Program-made: the position numbers and the translations under genes | NCBI RefSeq assembly: GCF_040939455.1 | Contig: NC_134120.1 | Coordinates: 15,986,501-16,050,500 of the forward strand | Length of the DNA stretch: 64,000 bases | Origin: Microcebus murinus | Taxonomy: Eukaryota; Chordata; Mammalia; Primates; Cheirogaleidae | Reading direction: 5' to 3' | Shown here: one piece after another, positions 42,271 through 53,159 of the stretch | Numbering within the stretch: position 1 is the first letter of the stretch | Layout of the letters: every line of letters starts with the position of its first letter | The notes under the pieces: generated by a model | Databases searched by the model: none | What the model was told of the DNA's origin: nothing | The model's input: the letters and a program-made list of their open reading frames with translations, nothing else

Positions 42271-45200
42271 AGCTGCCGCCTTCTCTCTCTGTTAGGGCAC
42301 TGCTGCAAGGCAACAAATGGAGTTATCTCCAAACTTTGCAGCAAAAAATGTCACATCACAGAAAGCATTAAACTGCTTTGTGGCTTCACACGTGCTTTTT
42401 AACTGCACAAGGATATATATGTTTTCTTATCATACATGCACGAAGTTAACACACCTGATGACAACATCACATGCTTTCATCTCAAACAGCGAAATGACAC
42501 TATTTCACACAACAGTTGGGAAGGCCAAATGAGTCAGTGGGGCGGTCACACACACTAGCAAAATAAATGAAAGCATTCTTCAAATTGTGAGATGCTACAG
42601 ACACATGAACTGTCACTGTTTACAAACACATATCGGTGTCAACACTGTGTACTGCCTCCACACAACTTTTCAAAACATCCCTGAAAATAGTTGAAATTTT
42701 AAGTCCCATAATATCAGGTTATTCTCATACGTGACAGAGTAACAGAGATCGTTACTATAGGCACAAGAAAACAAAAATTGTATAGATTCCCATCAGAAAC
42801 TAAGTCAATGAAAGAAATATTCCTTGTTTTTAATCTATTACGATGTTGTGTTTTCAGATAAAAGGGTGGCTAATACATTTGATATTTATAGAGTTCGTTT
42901 TTTAGGGTAAAAAAAGACACTAATATTAATGTCAAAAATTTTCTGTATATTAAAAACATTTTCCGTACAAGTGACTAAAATTTTCCCCAAATGAAAATAA
43001 TTTGGATATTAGTTTGTTATCCAGTAAAATGAATTTTTTAATCACAAAAGGTTGCCACGCTACTTCTGTAAAGTATATGTCCACTGAGAGGACACACAGA
43101 AAAGTTTACAGAGCTTCCTTAGGGTGGAAGGAAAGAAGGAATATTCTCTTCCCTGTAAGTACCAGGTGTTAAAATTCTTGTTTTTGGCCCCCGTGGGCTC
43201 TCCTCCCTCTGTTTACTTTACAAACTCTGTGTCAGCAAGAAATAGTCCCTGAAACTTTCCAAGTAACTAGTGTAATGTTATATACACAGCAGACCTTAAA
43301 ACGCTTCGTTACATTAACGGGAATAGAAAAAACTGGCTCCTCAAGCTTGTAAAATAACAGACGCACTGGTTAATATGCACAAAATGGTGTTTAAAGGGGA
43401 CAGAAATGCTGGTAACTACTGGCCTAACCTCGTCGGAATAACTCTAACGCCGTTGAAAGGCTCAACCAGACCAAATAACCCAAAAGCTAAGTTAAGAAAA
43501 TAACTTTAAATTACTAATAATGCCACAGACTGAACTGGTAAGTTCTAAGATTTCTGAAATACTTTAACTGATCTTACTTAACTGATTATAATTGGTAAGG
43601 GTATGAGAACTAATTCTCCTTTATTGATGGTGACAGACCAGGTGGGAAATCTATTATCACAAGGGGTTCCCCCTGTATTTTTTCTAAGAATTTAGCTGGT
43701 TAACATTTTTTGGAGTCATGTTACATTTTAGGTTTAGTCATGGCAGGATGTTTAGGAGGTACAGATAAAAGTACTGAACAACTTAACCTTGTAGTAAGGT
43801 CTAAGGCAGAGCTAATGAAATATGAGCACATTTGTCAAAGGAATCCTGAGTGGTAGTCCCAGATCAAGAAAGATTTTCCATAATATTCAAACACCAGACT
43901 GTAATCGATTTTTCAATTTTTTTTTAATGTAAACTTAATGAAATGCCCTTCTGACCAAAGCAGCGGATATTTGAAACGCTAAAAAAGCTTGGTGGCAGCC
44001 AGACTGTAGACGCCCAAGTGAATGTTTTCCTTCAAGATAAATAAGGCCGTGGCAGCTGCTGCCTACACTTAACACCCCTGTCCATATGAAATGAGTACAA
44101 AGTCGCTGAATGGAGCAGACAGTTTTGTTAGCGACCAGTTTTGGTTTTGTTTTTTAAAGAAAAAAAGCTTTTGCTTAAAAGAAAACCAGCCTACTAACCA
44201 TGTACTAATTTATGTATGTGTATAAAAATACACATGTATGAAAATGCAAACTACTCTTCACTAGCTGGAACTTACTCTCCAAGAAAAGGTCTTTGTTCCA
44301 GAATTTATATTTCCAAATTGTAGGAACTTGTTTTCTACTACATAGTCCTTGCAGTAAGTTAGAAATAGCCTTTGTAAGTAAGTTTCCCATAATTTTTAGT
44401 ATATTCCACTTGCTTGCTAATTACATTAGGAACTTCAAACCAAATGAGATTATGGTTCTATAAATCCATTTTTTCCTCTACATCTGGTTTGCAAAATGAT
44501 TTTAGTTTCTGGTAATCTAATTGAATAGTTATCAAAACTTTAGGAAATGCATTTTTGTCAATCTTCACGTGGTAGGTGGTCCAAGTCAGCATGGAATCGT
44601 GCTGCTGAACAAAAGCCTACAAGTGTCACAATGGTAATTTCTTGGAGCAGGGGTTAAAAGCGACTGTAACACCAAAACCCTACTGAAATTTGTACCATTG
44701 TACAATAAATGGTATGGGTTCAGACGAAGACAAAGCACTTAGCCATTTCCTAATAAAAGAATTTGAGATAATAAAAGAAAGAACATATGAAAGGAAAGAG
44801 AAGAAGAAAATTATGTTATTTGCATCTGGCATCTGATTATACCTTCAAACTGCGGAAAACCAATGATGGAGCCGTGAAAAAGTTTAACTGAATGATGACA
44901 AATATTTCTGAACACAAAGCCATGAAAGGCAATACAATTTTAGAGTAATTCTCAGCCACCCACTTTCCAAAGGCACAATTCACAAGTGAATCCAAACAAA
45001 AAGTCCCCTAGATATTTCATTATCCTATCCTCAAGCTGGTAATCACATGAAATTCAGGTGGGGGAAAGAAAATCTAATTCAAAATATAATGAGCTTGTTA
45101 AGAAAGCACTCAATGGCTAGTGATTACTAGTAAAAGAAACCTAACTGATTAAACTTCTCATCCCACTCTAAACTATGAAAGCTGCAGAGTCATCATATGC

Positions 45201-46104
45201 CTGGTGGCATTTGCAGCTGTCTTTCTGTACTCCATTTCACTGGAAGAGAGCAATTGAGAATACAGGAGCGGTGAAGGCCAGAATCTGTTCCAAGGCGTCT
45301 ATCTCCACAGCTGGAGACGGGGCACTGGCTATTCTATATCCAGCATCCCCAGCTTAGACACTCAAGTGGGCAGTGTTAAATTGCACACCGTGCCATCTGA
45401 CCACTAACAGTCCCCTTTCACAGTCTCCCCAGCCCTGGTCCATAGGCCAATCTGCTTCAAAAACACATCTCTTACTGTCCCACAAGTGACGCTACTCTTG
45501 TTCAGTTATCACTTACTGGGACAAAAACCAAAAATTATATAACAAGGACAGACCCTCCACCCCGCCCCCCTCAGCAAGAAGGTCATTAAGAAGAATGCAT
45601 CCAACTTTACATACAGGTGTTTTCATTATTAAGAGACTAAACTCAAGTCCCGTGCAATATCCTCACCTTTATCAGAACTGATTAGTTTTAAAGGAAAGTG
45701 CTGTCCCAGGCGGTATTTGCAAGCGGCTTTTTAAATGTATTTCCAACATCAACGTGTTGGGGCACTGACTTGGTTTTTTGGCAGATTAAAATTGGAATAC
45801 ATTTTTAAAATTCTCTTATTCAGAAAGATATTTAAAAGGGGGGGGGACGGCAAGGGGGCGTGTTTTGCTTGGATTTCCCAAATAAACAAAGCTCTTTGAC
45901 TTTGAGGACCTAAAGAAAAGACATTTTCTGAAATGCTAACTAGTTTCGTGGACCTCTACCAAACGCTGGACCACAAACCATCGCCCCAGAACGCGACCAA
46001 ACACCGAGCTGCACTGGCCTGAGGCGGGGAAACTCCGGGAACACAGGGTGAAGCTTGTTTTAATCACGCCACAGCTCTCTGGGTTGAATGGGTCCTTTCT
46101 CACC

Positions 46105-47310
46105 CGGTAAACACGCCGCGAACTTACCGGGACGTCGGCCCCCGTGGAAGCCGGGCTGTTGGCACTCTCGTCCTCGGGTTTCTGGGGCGCTTCTTCGGGC
46201 CCCCGAGTCACAAGAATCCTGAAATGCTGCTGCCCTGCGTTTTGATCTTGCCTGATCTTAAACGTGCACCCCTGACCCTGCGGAGTCCTCTCCACGGAAT
46301 TCGTCCTGCGGATTTCGGGGGCCACCCTGCCGGCCCGAGGTGGCGTCTCCGGGGGTCCTCCGTCTTCCGTGGGGCTCCCCCGCCCGGTGCGGGGCTGGGT
46401 CGGGTACGAGGTGCTCCTCTCCAGCCGAATGCGGGGATACCTCACCAACCTGTCGCCCTTCGTGCCGGTGAAGCCAAAATTGAAGTCACCGCCCAGCCCC
46501 GGAGCGCCCTGTTGGGGCTGCTGCAGCTGGAAGACAAAGCACCGCTTCCCGGAGCTTCCAGAAGCATCGGGGACGTGCTGCAGGGACCAGCGCCGGGGCT
46601 CGTGCGCCGCGGGGCCGCCCTGGCCGTCGGCGCCCAGGGGCAGCAGCCTCACCTGGCGCACGTCGGCGCTGGAGGCGCGGTGCTGCACGCGCAGGCCCGG
46701 CCCGGCCTCCCCGGCGCTGTCCAGCGGGCCGGGGCCCCGCACGCGGCCGCACGTGCCATTGGCCTGGAGCCCCAGGTCGCGCGCTGCCCTGGGCGGGGAG
46801 CTCCCCGGGGTGTCCCTGGGCGAGGGCTCCCGCGAGCCGCTCTTGGGCGAGGCCCTCGCCGAGACTGTGGCCTGGTCCCCGGGGTCGGCCACTGCGCACG
46901 GAGGCCCGTCGTCGGGGCCCTCGGGCGGCCCGCAGCCGTCGGTGGCCCCGTCCGAGGCTTTGCGCTGCAGGGAGATCTGCACCGACGAGCTGCGGGTGGG
47001 GCGCGCGTCCAGGCTGGTGAGGAGCTGCGGGATGAACATGGACGAGCTCCGCTTGAGCGCGCCCACGCCCGCCTGCAGGCCGCCGCCGTCCCCCGCGCCG
47101 TGCTGGGCGAAGGGGTGCGGGCTGCTCCTCCGCGGCAGGGTGTGGAATGCCATGAAAAAGTCGTCTTCTCTCTCCTGGTCTAGGATCTCCGACTCGGGGG
47201 CCGTGTTGCTGCGACCGGAGCCAAAATGAAACCGAAGCCGATGGGCCATGGTGACCAGGGGGGCCGGGAGGCAGAGGGCGAGCGGCAGCGACAGGCCCGG
47301 CGCTGCCAGA
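46105..47310. promoter_or_regulatory. CpG island over the long-isoform first exon
   Basis: This is the only strongly GC- and CpG-rich block in the window, with dense CG dinucleotides throughout, sharply bounded by AT-rich intron on both sides. It covers the whole 1.1-kb exon and the start codon. Its position inside NEDD4L, 3.4 kb downstream of the VFDENRL exon, indicates an internal promoter. Confidence 0.8.
46128..47249 (-). CDS. NEDD4L: NEDD4L alternative first coding exon (long-isoform N-terminus, 374 aa)
   Basis: This exon encodes the unique N-terminal extension of a long isoform of the HECT E3 ubiquitin ligase NEDD4L, which ubiquitinates membrane proteins such as ENaC. The ATG at 47249-47247 lies in an ideal CACCATGG context. 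The frame stays open to a GTAAGTT donor, with its GT at 46127-46126, so the exon codes 374 whole codons (phase 0) and ends ...TGADVP. The start MAHRLRFHFGSGRSNT resembles the long NEDD4 isoform start, and SSSVQISLQ (about residues 87-95) resembles a second conserved NEDD4 patch. The rest is low complexity, rich in Pro, Gly, Ser and Arg. Basophilic serine motifs recur at about 40-43 (RRSS), 67-70 (RSSS), 84-89 (PTRSSS), 220-222 (RWS), 278-281 (RSTS) and 314-318 (RRTNS). No transmembrane segment or signal peptide is seen. By analogy with NEDD4 it should splice to the TRDDF exon, which is not in this window. The gene assignment rests on the neighbouring C2 exons; the long-isoform homology is recalled, not searched. 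Confidence 0.88.
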
Positions 47311-47353
47311 AGTCAAAAACCAAAGACACAAACTCCAAGAAAAAGTGTCCCAT
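47180..47353 (-). CDS. Overlapping upstream ORF (uORF) in the long-isoform 5' region, 57 aa
   Basis: An ATG at 47353-47351, 104 nt upstream of the long-isoform ATG, opens a 57-codon frame (MGHFFLEFVSLVFDFWQ...). It runs past the main start codon in another frame and stops at 47180. Its start context is weaker than that of the main ATG (C at -3, G at +4). If transcription begins upstream of 47353, ribosomes translating it cannot simply reinitiate at the main ATG, so it would lower output of the long isoform. A functional peptide is not claimed. The transcription start is unknown, which is the main uncertainty. Confidence 0.35.
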   Translation of the reverse strand: MGHFFLEFVSLVFDFWQRRACRCRSPSASRPPWSPWPIGFGFILAPVAATRPPSRRS

Positions 47354-47720
47354 CTGCCAAACCGTTAGCACTGCGGCACCAAGAGCGACAGATAGCAGAA
47401 ATAACCCAAGTGGCCAGCGGCATTCCAGGCATGATTGGATAAGAGCAAAAAGCTCTCATCCGAACTGTGACAGAGGGTAGGGTGGCCAGGACCACATGAC
47501 CGAGCTCTCCCCCTCCAATGCCAGCTTGTGGACGTAGTGGAGTTTTCCCCCCTCTCGCTCGCTCTCTCTCTTTTTTTTTAAACAGCAAGAGCCTGAAACA
47601 GCACCTTCCCAGCTGCCGCTTCTCCATCAGGGAGGAGTGGCCCCAGCGGGGACCTCTCACAGCTGACTAAGGCAGCCAACACACTGCCAGCCACGCGGCT
47701 ATAAATCTAAACCACATCAC
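47250..47720 (-). promoter_or_regulatory. Probable 5' UTR and promoter of the long NEDD4L isoform
   Basis: Upstream of the ATG the minus strand carries an inverted CCAAT box (ATTGG on the plus strand at 47434-47438), a GA/CT-rich tract at about 47545-47580, a CAGCTG E-box and AP-1-like TTAGTCAGC near 47661-47668, and an AT-rich TATA-like element near 47700-47706. No splice acceptor is obvious just before the ATG, consistent with this being a first exon. The exact start site cannot be read from sequence. Confidence 0.5.
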
Positions 47721-48057
47721 ATTCACAGGACACTTCTTTCCCAACTAAGCAGCATGCGGGGACTCTCTCTCTCTAACCCGAGCAAGGGACCTGGCATTAA
47801 ACACGAGCAGACACGGCATTTCCCCGCCACACCAAATAATGACAAGTAAAATACGGCTTGGCTCCCGGTAACCCTTTCACGGGCATGGGATGCTACGTTT
47901 CTAGTTATTTATGATATCACTACCCTACCATGACGGAATGTAAACTAATAAAACGTACTATAAATACGATTACACACCCCACAGAATCAGTGTCCCTTTA
48001 ATGCTAAATAATCAGACAATGATCTTCAAGTGACAAAATAGCTACGTGGAGGTGCGT

Positions 48058-48095
48058 GTGCCATTGGCCTGGAGCCCCAGGTCGCGGGCTGCCCT
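48058..48095. repeat. 38-bp copy of the long exon's interior
   Basis: 37 of 38 bases match 46753-46790, in the same orientation. In the exon this block encodes about residues 154-166. The flanks on both sides differ, so the shared block is sharply bounded. Confidence 0.95.
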
Positions 48096-49549
48096 ACTTA
48101 CATATGATTGTCAGACACCGAAGTACCAGAGAAAACGAACCCAGCTGGAGAAAACATTGACTCCCATATGCCAGGTAGAGAGAAAAAAACCCTCTCCTGC
48201 CCGCCCCCCAGAAAAAGGGAAGGAAGATTGAAAAAGGGTGTGCATTTGGGTTTTGTAGTAATTTAACTTAAATACCATGCAGAAGAAATGCTGCCTAGAG
48301 CTGAATGCTTTCCAGTAAGAAGTCGGTAATGTTGCCACAGTTGGGACACAAGCATGGAATCTTGCTATGTTAGCAAAGGGCCAAAATGGCCACAAGAAAT
48401 AAAAGTGCACATTCAAAAAACTGTCAACAGATTTGCAGTTGACTTGGAAATATTCTGTGTTTTAAACTTACGATTTTCTATGACCCTGAAACATCAGTTA
48501 TTTAACAAAGAGGTTTATTTAGGAGGGGGTAAAAAAAAAATAGGAGGGGAAACCAAGCTGCAAAGAGTGACAAAAAGTTTATTTTAATATCTGCAAAGTA
48601 TGACTTTGTCAACAGCTCTAGAGTCCAGGGTGTGGAGGATTAACCCTATGTTTACACAAATCTCAAACTGTTTTCTAAAAGCATGTGTTTTTAGAATGCC
48701 AAAAATGACCTCTAAGAGAGAAATGGAAACAAGTTTATTTAATGCTAAAACCTCCAAATACTGCTATAGTCACGTACTGTGTTCACCGGATTGATAGCCA
48801 ACAAAGGAAACACTACTGCCAACATTCTTTGCATAGTAACAACACTGCAGATGGCCTGGGGCAAAGCTAGGTATTAACGTCATAAAACACAATTTTTCAG
48901 ACAGTTTGTATTCACACAGCATTTCTCAAAAGTTTTGCCTTCAAAGCCCTTTTTGGTTTGGAAGTATAGTTTTGGACCCATGGCAAGATCATCTCCACTA
49001 CAGTCATTATTTGAAGTGTGGAAATGGGAAGAAACAATGTTTTAATAGTGAATTTCTCTTAATAGGAGGAAATTAAATAATGAATTAAAACACATTGGAT
49101 AAGAGGCAATTTTTCCTTCAAACTTAACCCTTTCTTCATCTTAAAGAAGAGTTATTATACTCAATTAATCAAAGAATAAGCATTGGTCCAGGGATGCACC
49201 GTGTCTCCAGGGACTTAATGTTACTGTTGAATCCTGCCTAATTCATGCAGGCCCTGCTGGACGAGAGACAGACAAGAACTACACCCTCAGCAGAATCTCT
49301 CATTCAATTTAACAAGAAAGTAAACTTCATGCTTGCAACAAAAGCGATTTAGTTATTCCGTACTACTAATTACCACCCAAGGGTCAAAATGTGGAGCTCA
49401 ATGCATAGCCACCAAGATCCCATATTTTTAACAGAAAACATGTAGGGCAGAATCTATTAGTGTTCTGTTTTGGAGAATAATACCAATTATATGAGATTAA
49501 ATATACTCCCAAATTCTATCATAAGGGTGACAGGCCTGGCTGTTCAATA

Positions 49550-49700
49550 CCACTGGACTGAGACTTAGGAGACCAGCAGGTTGGACCCTGGAGCTTCCAC
49601 TGACTGACTTGTTTAAATTATGTAATAGCTCTAGCCCTGAGTTCTCTCATCTATAAGAACAGGGAGTTAAATGAGTTGTTTTCTAAGGCTCCTCCAGATC
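49550..49700 (+). repeat. MIR-like fragment
   Basis: GAGTTCTCTCATCTATAAGA, CAGGGAGTTAAATGAG and GGTTGGACCCTGG fit a decayed forward MIR. Confidence 0.5.
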
Positions 49701-50662
49701 AAATATTCTGCTAACCTCACGATATTAAAAAAATTTAAAGTTTCAACTAAATTCTGCAGAAAGAAAGGTCCATAAGGATATTCCTTTTAACCAATCAACA
49801 CATATAAGTTTAGGCAAGGTAAATTTGAGAATTACTGACTACATTGAGTTATAACACCAGTTCCGGGGGTAACTTAAGCGCTTCATATCACAAGACAATG
49901 TTCACTCATAGCTGGAACACCTGGCTTAGGGGTGCTCGATGTATACATTCTAGTTAGTTAAGAAAGCAAAATACTTTAAGCCAAAGTTGCTCCTAAAATT
50001 CCATTTCTAAAATGAAACCTTCGTTACATCAGATTTATATATGTCATTTCCTATATACATATATCAATCTATATTAATTAATTGTTAGCTTATATCAGTT
50101 ACATGCCTCAAGCATATCTCTGGTTCTCTCTAGCTACTTTCTAAGGATCTCTCTTGAGAAAGTACCACTTTTAAAATATAGCTTAAATTTCCCTGCTAAA
50201 TGTAGATTAACTCTTTGCTATATGCCATTAATTAGCTTTTTATTTTCCCAGAAACAATCACCATGGATTTGCTTATGCGTTACAGCATTATAGTCCGGCT
50301 TATGTTCTAAAACCCTGCAAGGTGTGTTTACAGGCCCAGTAGGTGGCCTGTTTACAGATTTGCCTACCATCTGTACTCCCAACGCTATAGCATAAGCATA
50401 CGGGCTAATCTGTCACCAATGACTTTCATTAATATCAACTGCAATAAAAATACACATATATACAAATAAGTTTTCTATCCTAGCAACACAAAAGCATTTG
50501 TCAGAATTATAAATGTCAAACTAGTAATGGGACAAAAATAGTCTTCTTTTTGAGCATATACACTTCATAAATACAACATAAATACAGAGTTGTAAAGATA
50601 TTGGTCCGAAAATCCAGTTTCTAAAAAAATGAAGCAAAATTCAAAAACAGGGATACACTTAC

Positions 50663-50716
50663 CAATCTATTTTCATCAAATACTTCAAAAAGGAGTCTGT
50701 GATTAGATGGGTTTAC
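50663..50716 (-). CDS. NEDD4L: NEDD4L C2-domain exon VNPSNHRLLFEVFDENRL
   Basis: This 54-bp internal exon encodes 18 codons, VNPSNHRLLFEVFDENRL. It is flanked by an acceptor (...CCCTTATAG) and a GTAAGTG donor, phase 0 on both sides. It is the part of the C2 domain running from the strand after FYFR to the start of calcium-binding loop 3; the Asp in FDEN is one of the expected calcium ligands. In NEDD4L the next residues are TRDDFLGQV, encoded by an exon not found in the window. The C2 domain targets the ligase to membranes in a calcium-dependent way. The sequence is free of stops and indels, so the gene appears intact here. Confidence 0.96.
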
Positions 50717-51119
50717 CTATAAGGGACACAAATAGTTTATAATTTATAAATGAACAGGAGTCACTTGAACAATGAAATAAGAGACAGAAAGAATAAAATA
50801 CTGCTTTATAATGCAACCCACTAAATTGTATAATATGTAACATTTCACCTACTCTTCTGGAAATTCTGTGTCTACTAAATCAAATTTTCTATTACTGATT
50901 TCTATATTACTCTACCCCTAATTTAGACATATTAGAAAAAGAAAAGGCTCTTAGCTGTTTCTCTAAAATAAGAAAGGATAATTCTTAATAACTTTAAGGA
51001 GTTTCTAGCCTCCTTTACAAAAGACAACCTCACAAAGATCTATGTCTAAGGAAAACTCTTAGGCCTAATAGTAATAGCAGTAATGATAAAAATGAAGAAA
51101 ATAGTAACAGCAGCAATTT

Positions 51120-51330
51120 ACAACTATGTGTTTATTTTTTAGGCACTGTTTCCTTGTTAAATATCAACAATACATGATCTCATCTACTCCGCACAGCAAT
51201 CCTGTGATATATAACTATCACCCCAATTTTATAAATGAGGAGCCAAGACCCTGAGGGTGATGAATCTTGCCCAAGAGCCCACAGTTAGAGGGTAGGGCAA
51301 CCAGGACTGCACCTGTACGGCAAACCTGTC
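51120..51330 (-). repeat. MIR
   Basis: TTTTATAAATGAGGAGCCAA, CTTGCCCAAGAGCCCACAGT and AGGGCAACCAGGACTGCACC are MIR in reverse orientation. Confidence 0.8.
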
Positions 51331-51489
51331 TCCAAAGCTTAGGCTGTGAGTGATTAGAGAGATCCAGAAATAACAGATGTCCCTACTTCCAGCAACGTGG
51401 GGCCAATGTCAGAGCTACTGGGCTTTTAATGTCTTTTTGCTTCCTTCTTTCACTTTACTAAAACCTTACCAAAATGGCCCATATCATCA

Positions 51490-51730
51490 TCCACACTTGG
51501 GTATCATTTACTAAGTACAACCCCATGTGTGACCAGGTGCTACGTGTTCTCATTTATCACTGCATGTAAATCCCAGAAACAACCATAGCAAGTAAGGACT
51601 TCTCTCCCCTAGATGAGAGATAAGGAGATTGAGAGTGCTCAGGTGGCTTTTCCAGGGTCACAAAGGCTGTAAACGGTAAAGCCAGAGATGTGACCCAGGT
51701 CTCCTGTTACTAGGCTGTGGCTGCTCTATC
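51490..51730 (-). repeat. MIR
   Basis: A second reverse MIR within 400 bp: ACCAGGTGCTACGTGTTCTC, GGTCACAAAGGCTGTAAACG and CCAGGTCTCCTG. Confidence 0.75.
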
Positions 51731-51789
51731 ACGGGGAAGGGAATGAAATAATATTTGACATTACAAGAACAGAGAGCTCGACTTGTACT

Positions 51790-51965
51790 TCTGACCCCTT
51801 GGCCTGCCCGTAGCTCAACGACAGCACAAACAGATGGACAGTGGGCTTGCTATCTCTTTAGAACCTCTGTGAAGGCCTATGCTGCTAACCAATCCAGCCA
51901 CAGGCTACAGGCAGGAGCCGGCACATAGTAGGCACTCAATTAAGATTTGCAGGATGAATAAAAAC
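51790..51965 (+). repeat. L2 3' end
   Basis: GCCGGCACATAGTAGGCACT followed by CAATTAAGATTTGCAGGATG is the L2 terminal block. Confidence 0.65.
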
Positions 51966-53120
51966 AAAGGCCTTAAAAAAACCACAAAAACAGAATTTAA
52001 ATATATCTATAGCCAAGATTAGCTGGAAAAAGTTTTAGATGTACTAAAATTGACATCATTATGGCCAAAGTGTTCAACTGAAAGATCTCTAAATAATTCA
52101 GAGTTTCACAAGCAGAAAGCATATTTGAGAGTTAACTAAGCACCTATCAGCCCGCATTAGCTTTCCAGTCCTTCGCAGAGTAATGTAAAATACATCTGGT
52201 GGAGGCTACACATAGACTCTCACCAAGTATTAAAATATCAGTGCCATATTTCAGCTCTGAACATAATAGAAGACAGATTCTGTATGTAGTAATCCAAGTC
52301 TGAAACACAAAAAATACTATTGTGATTGAAAGAAAGAAATCGGGACCAGTAAGTCTGACAGTAATATTACTCTTTGGGATTGTGCACTAATCAGAAGAAC
52401 TTACTTGGAGATAAGCAGCTTTAAATATCACAGCCATACAATTAAAATATCTTCATGTTGAAGAGAAAACCCTTTCTTTCTTTCAAACAAACAGCCAAGC
52501 TGTTTAATATTTCCCAAATTTTGGTAACAAACCACAGCAAAATCACAACAGCTCACTAATAAGAAATCTTTGCCAATTCACAGAATCCAGTCATTTCTAC
52601 CTATTCTAAATATTAAACATAAAAGGTTTATGAAATTTTACCTAATTCAGCCATATTTAGATTCCAGAAGTAATGTATTACCCATATACACACTAAATAT
52701 GTGAATTACAAAACTTTTCCTTCCTAACTGGTTCATAAATGGCAATTTTTATACTTTTTAATCACATTGTGTTTTACTCTAAAATAATTCATAACCCATA
52801 TCTCATAGAATTACACTGTTTTAAATTATATTTTATCCTATTTTTTAAAGAAAGCTGAGTTGAAAAGATAATATGGTATTTGGATAACTTTGTTTTTATT
52901 TCCCCAAAACATTCCCAAATGGAACAAGTCCAAATGTTGTGACCACTACTCATAGTCTTTCAAAATTCATAACACATTAAGAGGCTACCTAGCCATTTTT
53001 CATTCTAAAAGGAATTTCTTGTTAAAAATGCACCAGCATTCCCTCAATATGAATCTAGATATCAATATGTCAAATCAAGATATCAATAACAATTATTATC
53101 CCCCAAAATGAAACACTTAC

Positions 53121-53159
53121 TCTAAAGTAGAATTCTTCATTCCATTTAGGGTTCAGCGT
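53121..53159 (-). CDS. NEDD4L: NEDD4L C2-domain micro-exon TLNPKWNEEFYFR
   Basis: This is a 39-bp micro-exon of 13 codons (TLNPKWNEEFYFR), phase 0 at both ends. The acceptor is TTCTCTTCCAG and the donor GTAAGTG follows AGA directly. The motif NPKWNEEFYF is the core C2 strand typical of NEDD4-family ligases; the FYF version fits NEDD4L, whereas NEDD4 has a different residue set. It joins the upstream exon ending TIKK and the downstream exon starting VNPSNH without a frame change. At 39 bp it is short enough to be skipped without a frameshift, which would delete one C2 strand; there is no evidence here that this happens. Confidence 0.96.

Larger units (their letters stand above)
47250..50662 (-). 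other. NEDD4L: NEDD4L intron between the VFDENRL exon and the long alternative exon
   Basis: About 3.4 kb of mostly AT-rich intron, plus the alternative promoter at its 3' (left) end. It contains a 38-bp copy of exon sequence at 48058-48095 and a MIR near 49.6 kb. No coding exon is seen. Confidence 0.8.
50717..53120 (-). other. NEDD4L: NEDD4L C2 intron
   Basis: A 2.4-kb intron between the FYFR and VNPSNH exons. It contains two MIR elements (51.12-51.33 and 51.49-51.73 kb) and an L2 3' end (about 51.8-51.96 kb); the remainder is AT-rich unique sequence. Confidence 0.85.

Noticed and set aside
46224..47183. 319-codon plus-strand ORF
   Set aside because: It is antisense to the NEDD4L exon and consists of Ala/Gly/Pro/Arg-rich complement of coding sequence; no splice or homology support.
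46486..47331. 281-codon minus-strand frame overlapping the long exon
   Set aside because: It begins with TTG, has no internal ATG and overlaps the well-supported coding frame; it is a stop-poor GC shadow.
48046..48231. 61-codon plus ORF sharing residues with an exon-antisense frame
   Set aside because: The similarity is due only to the 38-bp duplicated block; it is not a gene.
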